Shown here piece by piece: positions 1 to 7,058 of a stretch of DNA of 35,156 nt. The first letter of the stretch is position 1, and every line of letters begins with the position of its first letter. A program made the translations under genes and the position numbers. A model generated the notes under the pieces. That model was not told where the DNA came from. It did no database searches and worked only from the letters and a program-made list of their open reading frames with translations. The stretch is from a virus, in the IMG/VR virus record IMGVR_UViG_3300021519_000030, positions 1-35,156 of that record; one strand, given 5' to 3'.

Positions 1-98
1 CGCTGCCGCCGCCTACGCCGCCGCTTACGCCGCCGTCGCCGCCGACGCCGCCGACGCCGCCGCCGTCGCCGCCGTCGCCGCCGACGCCGCTGTCGCTG
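1..98. repeat. GCC-rich triplet/nonamer repeat at left edge
   Basis: The first ~98 bases are almost entirely GCC triplets interrupted every third codon by TAC, GAC, GTC or GCT, giving an imperfect 9-bp period. On the plus strand one frame reads as Ala-Ala-X (X = Tyr, Asp, Val or Ala). Such simple sequence is prone to slippage and to assembly breaks, which may be why the sequence begins here. Confidence 0.7.
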
Positions 99-115
99 CC
101 GATCATGTAAAGTAA
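2..115 (+). CDS. Ala-rich C-terminus of a truncated protein (5' partial)
   Basis: The frame starting at base 2 stays open to a TAA at 113-115 and encodes about 37 residues of Ala-Ala-X repeats with Tyr, Asp and Val at the third positions, ending DHVK. Alanine-rich tails with this AAY/AAD pattern occur at the C-termini of some phage proteins, so this is read as the end of a gene that begins outside the window. The next frame is also open to a TAA at 108-110 and would give a Pro-rich Pro-Pro-Thr/Ser repeat, so the frame choice is a judgement. No function can be assigned. Confidence 0.4.
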   Translation, partial: AAAAYAAAYAAVAADAADAAAVAAVAADAAVAADHVK

Positions 116-140
116 TCCTTGACGGCGCACTTGCGCTGTG

Positions 141-193
141 CAATAAAGCAACCGCAATAAAGCAACCGCAATAAAGCAACCGCAATAAAGCAA
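141..193. repeat. 14-bp direct repeats, iteron-like (3.8 copies)
   Basis: The unit CAATAAAGCAACCG is repeated head to tail without spacers at 141-154, 155-168 and 169-182, with a shortened fourth copy at 183-193. The first three copies are identical. It is AT-richer than its surroundings and lies between the left-edge coding tail and the first complete plus-strand gene (ATG at 216). Contiguous 14-bp repeats of this kind may be a protein-binding array: an origin iteron, an operator or an activator site. No DnaA box was recognised beside it. Confidence 0.75.
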
Positions 194-215
194 GCATTAC
201 AAGGGACTGACGCAC

Positions 216-467
216 ATGCTGACCCTCTACCGCCCCGCCGCTCTGAACACTACCACCCGCCGTACCACTCTGGCGGAAAAGACCGCGCTTGCCGCCGAGG
301 CCAAGCGCCGCTTTGACATCGCCATGCGAGACTTGAAAGCCGCTGGCCGCGCGACCAAGGCGCGTAGGGATCTAGTCGGCACATGCGACCACCTCCTGAC
401 CCGCATTGATGTCATTCAAGCCTATACGCGCGTCATCGAGAACATCTTTCACGGCCCGAACGCCTGA
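216..467 (+). CDS. small hypothetical protein, 83 aa
   Basis: Not recognised. It encodes 83 residues, is basic and mostly helical in composition, with an Ala/Lys/Arg-rich segment (about 20-60: LAEKTALAAEAKRRFDIA and AGRATKARRDL). There is no signal peptide or membrane segment. The ATG at 216 follows an AGGGA-type ribosome-binding site at 202-206 and comes 22 bp after the 14-bp repeat array, so this is the first gene of the left plus-strand operon. It is followed after 10 bp by the next gene. It could be a small DNA-binding or host-takeover protein, but nothing in the sequence decides this. Confidence 0.6.
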   Translation: MLTLYRPAALNTTTRRTTLAEKTALAAEAKRRFDIAMRDLKAAGRATKARRDLVGTCDHLLTRIDVIQAYTRVIENIFHGPNA

Positions 468-477
468 CAGGGAGAAC

Positions 478-705
478 ATGAACATGAACGTGGCACGCCG
501 CAAAACCATCGCCGACCCGCACGATGACGGCGCGTTCGACGTGGTCCAGGACGGTATCGTCTTGGGCCATTGCGCGCCGACTCGCCGACAGCCGGGCTTG
601 CGTTGCGTCACAGTGACAGGGCGAGTAGGATACGCCGCGACGCGCGACGATGCTGCGGCCTGGGTGCTGGCGAACGCCGCGCCGGGAAAAAGGACAAACC
701 AATGA
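478..705 (+). CDS. small hypothetical protein, 75 aa
   Basis: Not recognised. The ATG at 478 is chosen because AGGGAG (469-474) precedes it at good spacing; an earlier in-frame ATG (406) would overlap the upstream gene deeply and has no comparable site. The protein begins MNMNVARRKTIADPHDD and contains FDVVQDGIVLGHC and a later RVGYAATRDDAAAWVLAN segment, which looks like a small alpha/beta fold made of short strands and one helix. Its TGA (703-705) overlaps the ATG of the transglycosylase gene (702-704) in an ATGA junction, so the two are probably translationally coupled. Confidence 0.6.
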   Translation: MNMNVARRKTIADPHDDGAFDVVQDGIVLGHCAPTRRQPGLRCVTVTGRVGYAATRDDAAAWVLANAAPGKRTNQ

Positions 706-1274
706 GACGCATCACACTAGCACTGGCGGCCATGCTTGCCGCGTCACCCGCCGCCGCAGAGATGACTGCGGCGGAATACTTTGCGCGCGACAAAGCCCGC
801 AATTGGACGGGCGCGCTGGTCAACGATGTCCGCGCGCCTTTTGGCGCGCTGCGAAGTACTGCTGTCCCCAGAGACCGCGAATACGTTGCGCGCATTGTAG
901 AGCGCGAAACCCGCACGCGGCTGGGCTCGCAGTGGACATCGACGGCGCTTAAGCTGACGCAACTGGAGAGCGGTTTCCGTTGTAACGCGCAGGGGCCGCG
1001 CGTGCGCTCGCACGGCGGTGACAGGGCGCAGGGCGCACTGCAAGTCATGCCGCGCACGGCACGCGCAATGGGGCTTGACCCGCGCAGGCTGACAGAATGT
1101 GAATATGGAATTGCGGCTGGGATCATGCACATGCAGCGGTGCGTTGCCGCCGGGGTCCGTACACACGTCCAGATGAGCGCGTGTCACGTCGCCGGGGGGG
1201 GAGGCTGGCAACGAAGGTTAGCTTCAAAAGCAGAGCGGTACAAACAGCAGTACATTCGGATGGCAATGCGGTAA
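702..1274 (+). CDS. secreted SLT-type lytic transglycosylase
   Basis: Predicted peptidoglycan-cleaving enzyme of the soluble lytic transglycosylase (lysozyme-like) fold, 190 aa. Residues 1-19 form a signal peptide (MRRITLALAAMLAASPAAA, cleavage after AAA), so it should act in the periplasm. The SLT signature is clear: LKLTQLESGF (catalytic Glu at residue 89), GALQVMPRTARAMGL (111-125) and an EYGIAAGIMHM helix (134-144). Five cysteines could form disulfides outside the cytoplasm. It overlaps the preceding gene by ATGA and is followed 12 bp later by a 41-residue membrane protein. It lies outside the late lysis cluster, so it may be a lysis enzyme expressed on its own schedule or a periplasmic wall-remodelling protein. 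Confidence 0.85.
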   Translation: MRRITLALAAMLAASPAAAEMTAAEYFARDKARNWTGALVNDVRAPFGALRSTAVPRDREYVARIVERETRTRLGSQWTSTALKLTQLESGFRCNAQGPRVRSHGGDRAQGALQVMPRTARAMGLDPRRLTECEYGIAAGIMHMQRCVAAGVRTHVQMSACHVAGGGGWQRRLASKAERYKQQYIRMAMR

Positions 1275-1286
1275 GGGGGGCCGGAC

Positions 1287-1412
1287 ATGGGCTATATAGT
1301 TTTGATGCTTGCGATTTCCATGACGCTTGTAAACGCTGGTCTGGCGTTTCTCGTCGCGTGGCTGATCTCTGAGCTACTGCCAGACATCATCAAAAAGTGG
1401 AGAGAATTTTGA
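1287..1412 (+). CDS. 41-aa single-pass membrane protein
   Basis: Short gene encoding MGYIVLMLAISMTLVNAGLA and a further 21 residues. The first ~30 residues are a continuous hydrophobic segment (FLVAWLISELL in its second half), followed by a basic cytoplasmic-type end (IIKKWREF). A run of six Gs (1275-1280) ahead of the ATG serves as ribosome-binding site. Its TGA (1410-1412) overlaps the ATG of the next gene (TGATG). Directly downstream of a secreted transglycosylase, it could be a pinholin-like or accessory lysis protein, but a role in the membrane unrelated to lysis is equally possible. Confidence 0.65.
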   Translation: MGYIVLMLAISMTLVNAGLAFLVAWLISELLPDIIKKWREF

Positions 1413-1669
1413 TGGAGAACGTACACGACACACTTGCAGCGCGCGAATTGACGCACGGCCCTTACCAAAATACCGCGCTGCACGCGCAGAACCTTAAAAA
1501 CCTCATGCGCGGCGCGCCGAACTGGGCGGCGTTGACGCCTGTGCAAGCGCAATCGCTGGATTGCGTGGCAGATAAGATTGCGCGGATTCTCTGCGGCGAC
1601 GCCGCGCACCCGGACCATTGGCAAGACGGCGCGGGATATTTCACTCTGGCGCTGCGCGCCTCCGCATAG
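1412..1669 (+). CDS. DUF6378-like phage protein, 85 aa
   Basis: The C-terminal half, DKIARILCGDAAHPDHWQDG followed by AGYFTLAL, matches the pattern of the DUF6378 family of small phage proteins (Lys-Ile-Ala-Arg-Ile-x-x-Gly, then Asp-His-Trp-x-Asp-x-x-Gly-Tyr). The function of this family is unknown to me. The ATG at 1412 is chosen over an in-frame ATG at 1397 because it forms a TGATG overlap with the upstream gene and has GGAGAG (1399-1404) at good spacing. Its last 29 bp overlap the 3' end of the GcrA-like gene, which is read in the opposite direction. Confidence 0.65.
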   Translation: MENVHDTLAARELTHGPYQNTALHAQNLKNLMRGAPNWAALTPVQAQSLDCVADKIARILCGDAAHPDHWQDGAGYFTLALRASA

Positions 1670-2015
1670 GCGGCGGGGGCGGTCTCGTCGCCTTTTGACT
1701 GTGCGCGGCGCAATAGGGGGCAGACCCGGACGCCGCAGCGCAGACGTATGCGTCCTTCACACCGGGAAACGCCGCCCCCCACAACGGCCACCGGCATTGC
1801 CCCTGCGCGGCGGCCAGAATGGTGCATCCTTTCGGTTTATTCTTGTCCGAGAACGTGTGCGGCGAAGGGTACTTTTTCCGAAACGCCATCCCTAGCACTG
1901 CATTCGGGGTCTTGTGCAGATGCGCGGCCATCACGGCGGTCGCTACTCCCCGCCGCCGCGCGTCTCTGAGATAGTCTAGCTGCTCGACGGTCCAGGACGG
2001 CGGATCAAACAGCAT
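1641..2015 (-). CDS. GcrA-like cell-cycle regulator
   Basis: 124-aa protein resembling GcrA, the alphaproteobacterial regulator that binds sigma-70 RNA polymerase and activates promoters carrying methylated GANTC sites. The N-terminus has the GcrA-type helix-turn-helix (SWTVEQLDYLRDARRRGV then AAHLHKTPNAVLGMAFRKK, about 7-48). The C-terminus has the conserved Cys/His pattern: GQCRWPLWG (Cys74), Cys92, then APYCAAHSQKA (Cys102, His105). A Pro/Arg tail ends it. ATG at 2015 is preceded by GGAGG and overlaps the primase gene end by 11 bp; a longer form from 2045 is less likely. As the last gene of the replication block it probably redirects host transcription or reads host methylation state. Family membership is well supported; the effect on the host is inference. 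Confidence 0.8.
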   Translation of the reverse strand: MLFDPPSWTVEQLDYLRDARRRGVATAVMAAHLHKTPNAVLGMAFRKKYPSPHTFSDKNKPKGCTILAAAQGQCRWPLWGAAFPGVKDAYVCAAASGSAPYCAAHSQKATRPPPPPMRRRAAPE

Positions 2016-4353
2016 TGGGGCCTCCGCGCGGCGGGAAATCGACAACTTTACTCGTGGCGGTCGGTTCGAGCATGTTCCGCAGCAAAGACTTGCGTTCGGT
2101 AGCTAGTTCCGGCGCGACGTACACATGTTTGCGCGTGTTGTGCTCCGCAGACGACACCTTGCCCCGGTCGATCCACCCCGCTTCTTTGAGAGCGTGCAGC
2201 AGCGCGGACTGCGGGATTTTGACGCCCGCAGGCGCGTATGCTGCCAGCCTGTCGCAGATGCCGTATAAAGGCGTGGCAATGATCCCGCGCCTGAACTCGT
2301 CCGTCCGGGCGCGGATCTGCGTCAAGATGAAACTTTCGGCCATGCTCATCCCGTTCTCGATCAGATTCTCCTTAAACTCGGTCCACATCGGCGGCGCAGA
2401 CGGGTTGAACTTGGACACGTCGCGGTCAGCCAGCCACCGGGCGATGGTCTCGAACCCACCGGCGCGATACCAGCGCCACATGTCCTGCGCCGCGTCCGCA
2501 TCCATGCGCCCGGCGGACGACCAGACGCAGAACCAGCGGCGGTCACCGGACGAGATCGAGATCGGCACCGGGTCGTTCGTAAACGCTAGCACCATGGTCC
2601 TGTTGACCATATCGTATGGGTGCAAGCCCTTGCGGTTGATCGGCAGCGTCTCAGGCGGGGCGGCGATGATGGGCTTTAGTTTGTTAGCAAGCGCACGGCG
2701 CTGCGATGCCTCCGGCTCCCGCAGTTCGTTCAGGATCAGGATCTCCGACTCCAGCGCGTATCCCCACTGCGAATTAAGCCCATCGTTGTCTACGAGGCCA
2801 CGGTTTTTGAGCCCTGGGCCGCAGACGCTCCAGATCAATGGCGCCCACATGGTATCCTTGCCGGAGCCTTCGTCGCCGCCGTGCAGGATCGCGTGGTTGA
2901 TTTTGATGCGCGGGTTCTGGAGTTTGAACGCCATCACATCCAGACAATGGTTCAACTCGGCCTCCTCGGGTACCAGCACCCGGCAATGGTCCAGCCACCG
3001 GGACACGTCGCCAGCGGCCACGCCGGTCAGATCAGGCCGAGCGTCGCGCCAGCGGTTGCCGTACACGTCGCCGTCACGCGACACCAGCACACCATCGCCC
3101 GCAGCGTAGGTGATCCCGCGCAGCAGGCGGGCGTTGGCGGCACTGCGGTTCTCGTCGTAGCAGACGCTGGCCTCGATGCGGCGGGCGGTCTTGCCGGTAA
3201 CGTGGATGGACTTGCAAAACACATGGCGAAAGATGGCGTTGAAGCTGTGACGGCTCAACTCGGTGCGGGCGTCCATGTCAAAATAAGCGTCATCATCCAC
3301 AACATACGCGAACCGCTCATACCAGTTCGCCTTATCAACGCGTCCAACTTCCTTGCGCTCCACTTCGGCGATGACCTTGGCGGCCTCGTCAGGGAACGCC
3401 TCAGTGGGCGACAGCTTGGACAGGGTGGACTGCATCTGCGCTGCCAGCAACTCGTCGCGCAGGCCGGGGGACACTTTTGGGCCGCCGTTGTCATGCACCC
3501 ACGACAAAAACGCCTGCGTATTGAAGCCTTCGCAGTGCCCGTGGTAGCAACAGAACGAGCGGTCCAATGGCTTGTAACGGGCTCCCATCTGGCCGTCCGT
3601 GTGCTCAGCATGGTTGGGGCAGACAACGCCCATCCAGCCCTCTGGGTTGACGTGCGACAGCACCAGACCCTTGTCGTTCAACCACTCCAGCACCGTGTCC
3701 ATGCCGGTGTCGCGCAGATTAAACGGCAGATGCCGGGCCGTCGAAGCCTCCCCAGGCGTGACGCCAAGCGCCTCGCAGATTTGCGAGACAGAAAACAGGC
3801 GTTCAGGATGCCATTCGACGCACCGCGCAGGCCACCCGTCGCGACCGGGCTTCAGGTTGATCGAGCCGGGGATGCGGAAGTTTCGCACGGCGTTAATCGC
3901 GCCGGGGTCCGTGTACCCCGCCACCGCAATGGCGCGGATCGCGGCGCTAAACTCGCCGGTTGTCGGCTGCGTGTCGGGATCGAACGCAAAGCCCCACTGA
4001 AACGACCCCTTGCTGGTTTCCATGATCCATGTTGGCTGCAAGGGCGGGATTTTTGACTTCGTGCCTATATCGTCCAGCATCATGCACAGGACATGCGTGC
4101 AATTGCTGACGCTAGCGCTGACGCGCCCGTTGTCGAACTGCGCGGGGATGAAGCTGCCCGTGTTGACGTACCATGCGCCCGGCTTGCGCTTGTGGTCCAA
4201 CAGGAACGCTGGGAACGTATACGCGAGCGAACCGTCCAGATGCGTGCGCTGCACGCCGTCGCGCAGACTGGGCTTCTGTAGCACCACCAGCGCGGTCTCG
4301 TCCTCGGGCGCGAGCGCCCCAATATAGTCAATGAAGTCTTGCTGGCTGATCAT
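2005..4353 (-). CDS. primase-polymerase / SF3-type helicase
   Basis: 782-aa replication protein that probably both primes and unwinds DNA. The N-terminal half carries features of an archaeo-eukaryotic-type primase: a hydrophobic strand ending in MMLDDIGTK (92-99; Asp94/Asp95 as candidate metal ligands) and NFRIPGSINLK (158-168), typical of PrimPol/RepB-type primases. A Cys/His cluster (Cys245, His248, Cys268, Cys269, His271, Cys274) suggests zinc binding. The C-terminal half is a P-loop helicase of the phage DUF5906/VirE-like kind: Walker A GGDEGSGKDT (492-501), Walker B EILILNEL (537-544), sensor VLAFTNDPVPI (588-598) and SGDRRWF (602-608). It lies 3 bp downstream of the DNA polymerase, completing a minimal replisome. 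The exact subfamily is uncertain. Confidence 0.85.
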   Translation of the reverse strand: MISQQDFIDYIGALAPEDETALVVLQKPSLRDGVQRTHLDGSLAYTFPAFLLDHKRKPGAWYVNTGSFIPAQFDNGRVSASVSNCTHVLCMMLDDIGTKSKIPPLQPTWIMETSKGSFQWGFAFDPDTQPTTGEFSAAIRAIAVAGYTDPGAINAVRNFRIPGSINLKPGRDGWPARCVEWHPERLFSVSQICEALGVTPGEASTARHLPFNLRDTGMDTVLEWLNDKGLVLSHVNPEGWMGVVCPNHAEHTDGQMGARYKPLDRSFCCYHGHCEGFNTQAFLSWVHDNGGPKVSPGLRDELLAAQMQSTLSKLSPTEAFPDEAAKVIAEVERKEVGRVDKANWYERFAYVVDDDAYFDMDARTELSRHSFNAIFRHVFCKSIHVTGKTARRIEASVCYDENRSAANARLLRGITYAAGDGVLVSRDGDVYGNRWRDARPDLTGVAAGDVSRWLDHCRVLVPEEAELNHCLDVMAFKLQNPRIKINHAILHGGDEGSGKDTMWAPLIWSVCGPGLKNRGLVDNDGLNSQWGYALESEILILNELREPEASQRRALANKLKPIIAAPPETLPINRKGLHPYDMVNRTMVLAFTNDPVPISISSGDRRWFCVWSSAGRMDADAAQDMWRWYRAGGFETIARWLADRDVSKFNPSAPPMWTEFKENLIENGMSMAESFILTQIRARTDEFRRGIIATPLYGICDRLAAYAPAGVKIPQSALLHALKEAGWIDRGKVSSAEHNTRKHVYVAPELATERKSLLRNMLEPTATSKVVDFPPRGGPNAV

Positions 4354-4356
4354 CCC

Positions 4357-6330
4357 CTAACCCTTCCCATAGCGTGTCATCGTCGTCGTCTCGATCCCCA
4401 GCGGCAGACCTGCTGCCCATGTGGGTGGCGTACACATCGCGCGCTGCAATGCTGTCTCGGCTGTTACGGGGTCTGCGGTTTCCAGCACGATCTCATCGTG
4501 GACGTGCAGCACGGGTTCGAACCCCTCTGCATCGAGCAAACGAAGAGTGTAACGCAGGATATCGTTAGCGGTCGCTTGACAACAATTCTCGCACGCGAGG
4601 CCTTTCCAGAGCCGCGCGCGAGGCCACTCCGTAGCCTCCGCGCTGGGCTTCCACGCCGCCTTCGCGTAGCTGATCCCTTCCTTCTCCAATCGAGCATATG
4701 GGTAGCACAGGATGCGCCCGGATGGCAGAGCGTACCAGAGGTGCAGACCGTCAAACAGGTACGTTATGCGCCCGGCGGTAAATTCTTTCCCCTTGTGGCG
4801 TATGGCGGCGGTGTAGGCCCGCTCAAGGCTGTCCCAGAACATCACTGCCCAAGGGTTCGCGCGTCTCCAGGCGTTCACCATGCGCTTCGCGTCAGGCTCC
4901 GGTATCTTCATGCCGTATATGCGCGACATCGCGGCGAACGCGCCGACACCCCCGGCGAAACCCAGCGCGAGTTCCTGAATTTTTCCCATCTGGCGCTGCT
5001 CGCCTGTCACCCCGGCAACGGGTACGTGAAACGTCGCGGCGGCGTTGACTTTGTAGACATCCTCGCCGCGACGGAAGATGTCCAGCTTGTCCTCGCCGTC
5101 CCCCGACAGCCAAGGATTGACGCGCGCCTCGATAGATGCCCAGTCGGCTGCTACGAGTTTGCTACCATCCGAGGCCAGCAGCGCGGGGCGCAGCATCTGC
5201 TTCAGCACGTCCGTCACGCGCTTGCCGAACCGGGGCACTATCGAGCCGCCGTCGCGCACCATCGCATCGCGGATCGTCTGCGGGTCCTTCGCGCACTTGC
5301 GTGGAAAATTGTGTACTTGCAATCCGAAACTTGACGCCCGGCCCGTAGCCGCGCCCCCGGCGAACACGAACGCGCCGCGCACGCGTCCGTCGTCGTCATC
5401 CGCGAGCGCTGCGGCGCGCTTGAACTTCGCGACGGACGCGGAGCGTATTGCGTCCGCGTAATGCAGGACTTCGGCGACTTCCGGCGGCACCTCTTCTGGA
5501 TCTTCGGCGGCCAGCTCTTGGAGGTTCGCGCGCACCGTCGTGTCGAGCGAGATGCGCACCCCGTCATCGCTCGGCACTTCCATCAGCGCGTGCCCCCTAC
5601 CCCCGATGCGATGCGATACCCACGTCAGTAGCTGCGGCCCCCGCACGGTCTCGACCGCGCCGCCCGTCAGGTCAAGCACGAGGAGTTGCGTGTCGCGCAC
5701 CTCGTCAGATGCGTAGCGTTCAGCGGCGCGGCACAGTTCGACATCGACGCGCACGCCCCTGTCGTTGATGCGCTCGTTGACGTGGTAGTCGGCCAGCTCG
5801 TCAGCGGACAGGTCACGCATACCCTTGCTGATCGCGCGCATGGCGCGCACGTCCTGCTCGCAGTAGGCCACCATCTCGGCCATCAGACGCGAGTCCTGAC
5901 GGAAGCTGCCATCCTTACCGGGGATGGAGAGCAGGCGGATCAACTGCATACCCCTGTGGTCTTTCTTCAGGGTCGCGCCAGCGAAGCGCCCAGCGTCCGC
6001 CAGCGAACCGGGTGCGCAGTTGGCGCGGGCCTGCGTAGCGGTGCAGTAGAACTGCTCCAGCCGGGGCTCGGGGATGTCCTGATCGGGGCACAGGACGTAC
6101 CAGAAAATGAGCCGTTCGAAAGCCGCGTTGTGCGCCCTGATCTGGCCGGTGTGTTCCGCAACGCGCTGCGGGAACGGTTGACCGGGCACCCAGGTCGTCA
6201 CTGCGTCGTCATCGAAAGCGTAGGACATGCACAGCACCTGAGTGCTGATGTCTTGGGCGTAGTTGTACACGCCCCGCGAAGGCAAGTCGCACTTGCTCCG
6301 CGTCTCGAAATCACAGTATAGGATGGTCAT
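4357..6330 (-). CDS. family A DNA polymerase with 3'-5' exonuclease domain
   Basis: Replicative PolA-type polymerase, 657 aa from the ATG at 6330. The exonuclease domain shows ExoI CDFETRS (Asp7, Glu9), ExoII AHNAAFE (66-72, Glu replacing the usual Asp) and ExoIII YCEQD (Tyr156, Asp160). The polymerase domain has motif A AADWASIEAR (Asp396), motif B RQMGKIQELALGFAGG (Arg446, Lys450) and motif C VLHVHDEIVLE (His611-Asp-Glu613). Counting from motif B, the residue equivalent to E. coli Pol I Phe762 is Leu454, and Tyr766 is replaced by Phe458. There is no 5'-3' exonuclease domain, as usual for phage enzymes. An in-frame GTG at 6390, 6 bp after the upstream stop, would add 20 residues; its AAGGAG lies only 2 bp away, and family members usually begin just before the DFET motif, so 6330 is preferred. 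Confidence 0.9.
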   Translation of the reverse strand: MTILYCDFETRSKCDLPSRGVYNYAQDISTQVLCMSYAFDDDAVTTWVPGQPFPQRVAEHTGQIRAHNAAFERLIFWYVLCPDQDIPEPRLEQFYCTATQARANCAPGSLADAGRFAGATLKKDHRGMQLIRLLSIPGKDGSFRQDSRLMAEMVAYCEQDVRAMRAISKGMRDLSADELADYHVNERINDRGVRVDVELCRAAERYASDEVRDTQLLVLDLTGGAVETVRGPQLLTWVSHRIGGRGHALMEVPSDDGVRISLDTTVRANLQELAAEDPEEVPPEVAEVLHYADAIRSASVAKFKRAAALADDDDGRVRGAFVFAGGAATGRASSFGLQVHNFPRKCAKDPQTIRDAMVRDGGSIVPRFGKRVTDVLKQMLRPALLASDGSKLVAADWASIEARVNPWLSGDGEDKLDIFRRGEDVYKVNAAATFHVPVAGVTGEQRQMGKIQELALGFAGGVGAFAAMSRIYGMKIPEPDAKRMVNAWRRANPWAVMFWDSLERAYTAAIRHKGKEFTAGRITYLFDGLHLWYALPSGRILCYPYARLEKEGISYAKAAWKPSAEATEWPRARLWKGLACENCCQATANDILRYTLRLLDAEGFEPVLHVHDEIVLETADPVTAETALQRAMCTPPTWAAGLPLGIETTTMTRYGKG

Positions 6331-6396
6331 GGGGCTCTGTAGATACTCACGGGCGTCAACAGGGGAAAGACTGCTGACGCCCGCTTTCACTTCTCC

Positions 6397-7047
6397 TTAC
6401 GCCGGACGGCGGCGGCGGCGGGTATCAACGGGCGCGTCAACCGGCGGGGCGTTTGCCACATCCGAGTGCTGTGGGCCGTCCATTCCAATCCACGACGTGA
6501 CATCGAAGAGGGGTGTGTAGATGCGGCCATAGGACTTATGCAAATAATGTTCCACCTTCAGTAGCACGACAGGCACAGGCTTGGTGGGGTCCGCATCTAC
6601 CTGGGACGCAATCGCCAGCGCAAGCCGCTGGACTGCTTTCTTCCCTCCGACTGAAGTGACGGTGTACCGCACTTCCAGACCCTCATCTTCACCAGACATA
6701 CATCTCAGAGACATCCCTACCTGCATCTCCCAGCCGCGTTTAGCGGCTGCCGGTGCGGGGTCAGTGGCTGGCAGGGGCTGTGTCACAGGGGCCATTACTT
6801 CGCCCAAGACCTCGCCATCGCCCCACGCAATAAAGCCATGAACGAAGCTGAACGGGTTGATGGCCCACGTCGCGTCTGCCTCAACTTCAGTCTGGTCCGC
6901 ACCGAACACCCAATGGCCGGTCTTGTCCATCTTGAGCAGCGCTGCGCCCCCCTCTCCGCCCGCGCCCGTGTTGATCGCGCGCAAGCTACTGGAAAGGGAC
7001 TGCACAGATGGAAGGTTGGCGTTGCTGAATACTGTTAGATTAGCCAT
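6397..7047 (-). CDS. conserved replication-block protein, possible ssDNA-binding
   Basis: 216 aa, family not recognised. The first ~180 residues look like a beta-rich fold (DKTGHWVFGADQTEVEADA, then PFSFVHGFIAWGDGEVLGEV), and the C-terminus is a disordered Pro/Ala tail ending TRRRRRPA. It sits between the DUF2800 nuclease and the DNA polymerase, in the place where related phages often encode a single-stranded DNA-binding protein. That position is the only reason for the suggestion: the basic tail is unlike the acidic tails of bacterial SSB. The start at 7047 has AAGGAG 7 bp upstream. Confidence 0.65.
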   Translation of the reverse strand: MANLTVFSNANLPSVQSLSSSLRAINTGAGGEGGAALLKMDKTGHWVFGADQTEVEADATWAINPFSFVHGFIAWGDGEVLGEVMAPVTQPLPATDPAPAAAKRGWEMQVGMSLRCMSGEDEGLEVRYTVTSVGGKKAVQRLALAIASQVDADPTKPVPVVLLKVEHYLHKSYGRIYTPLFDVTSWIGMDGPQHSDVANAPPVDAPVDTRRRRRPA

Positions 7048-7058
7048 CTTTTTTCTCC

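Noticed and set aside
141-193. CRISPR array
   Set aside because: The repeats are 14 bp and contiguous with no spacers, and no cas genes are present.
2881-4056. Long plus-strand open frame (391 codons) opposite the primase-helicase
   Set aside because: Opposite a protein with clear Walker and primase motifs; long antisense frames are expected in GC-rich coding DNA, and no motif or ribosome-binding site supports it.
5686-6321. Plus-strand frame of 211 codons opposite the DNA polymerase
   Set aside because: Mirror of the exonuclease domain coding sequence; no recognisable domain.
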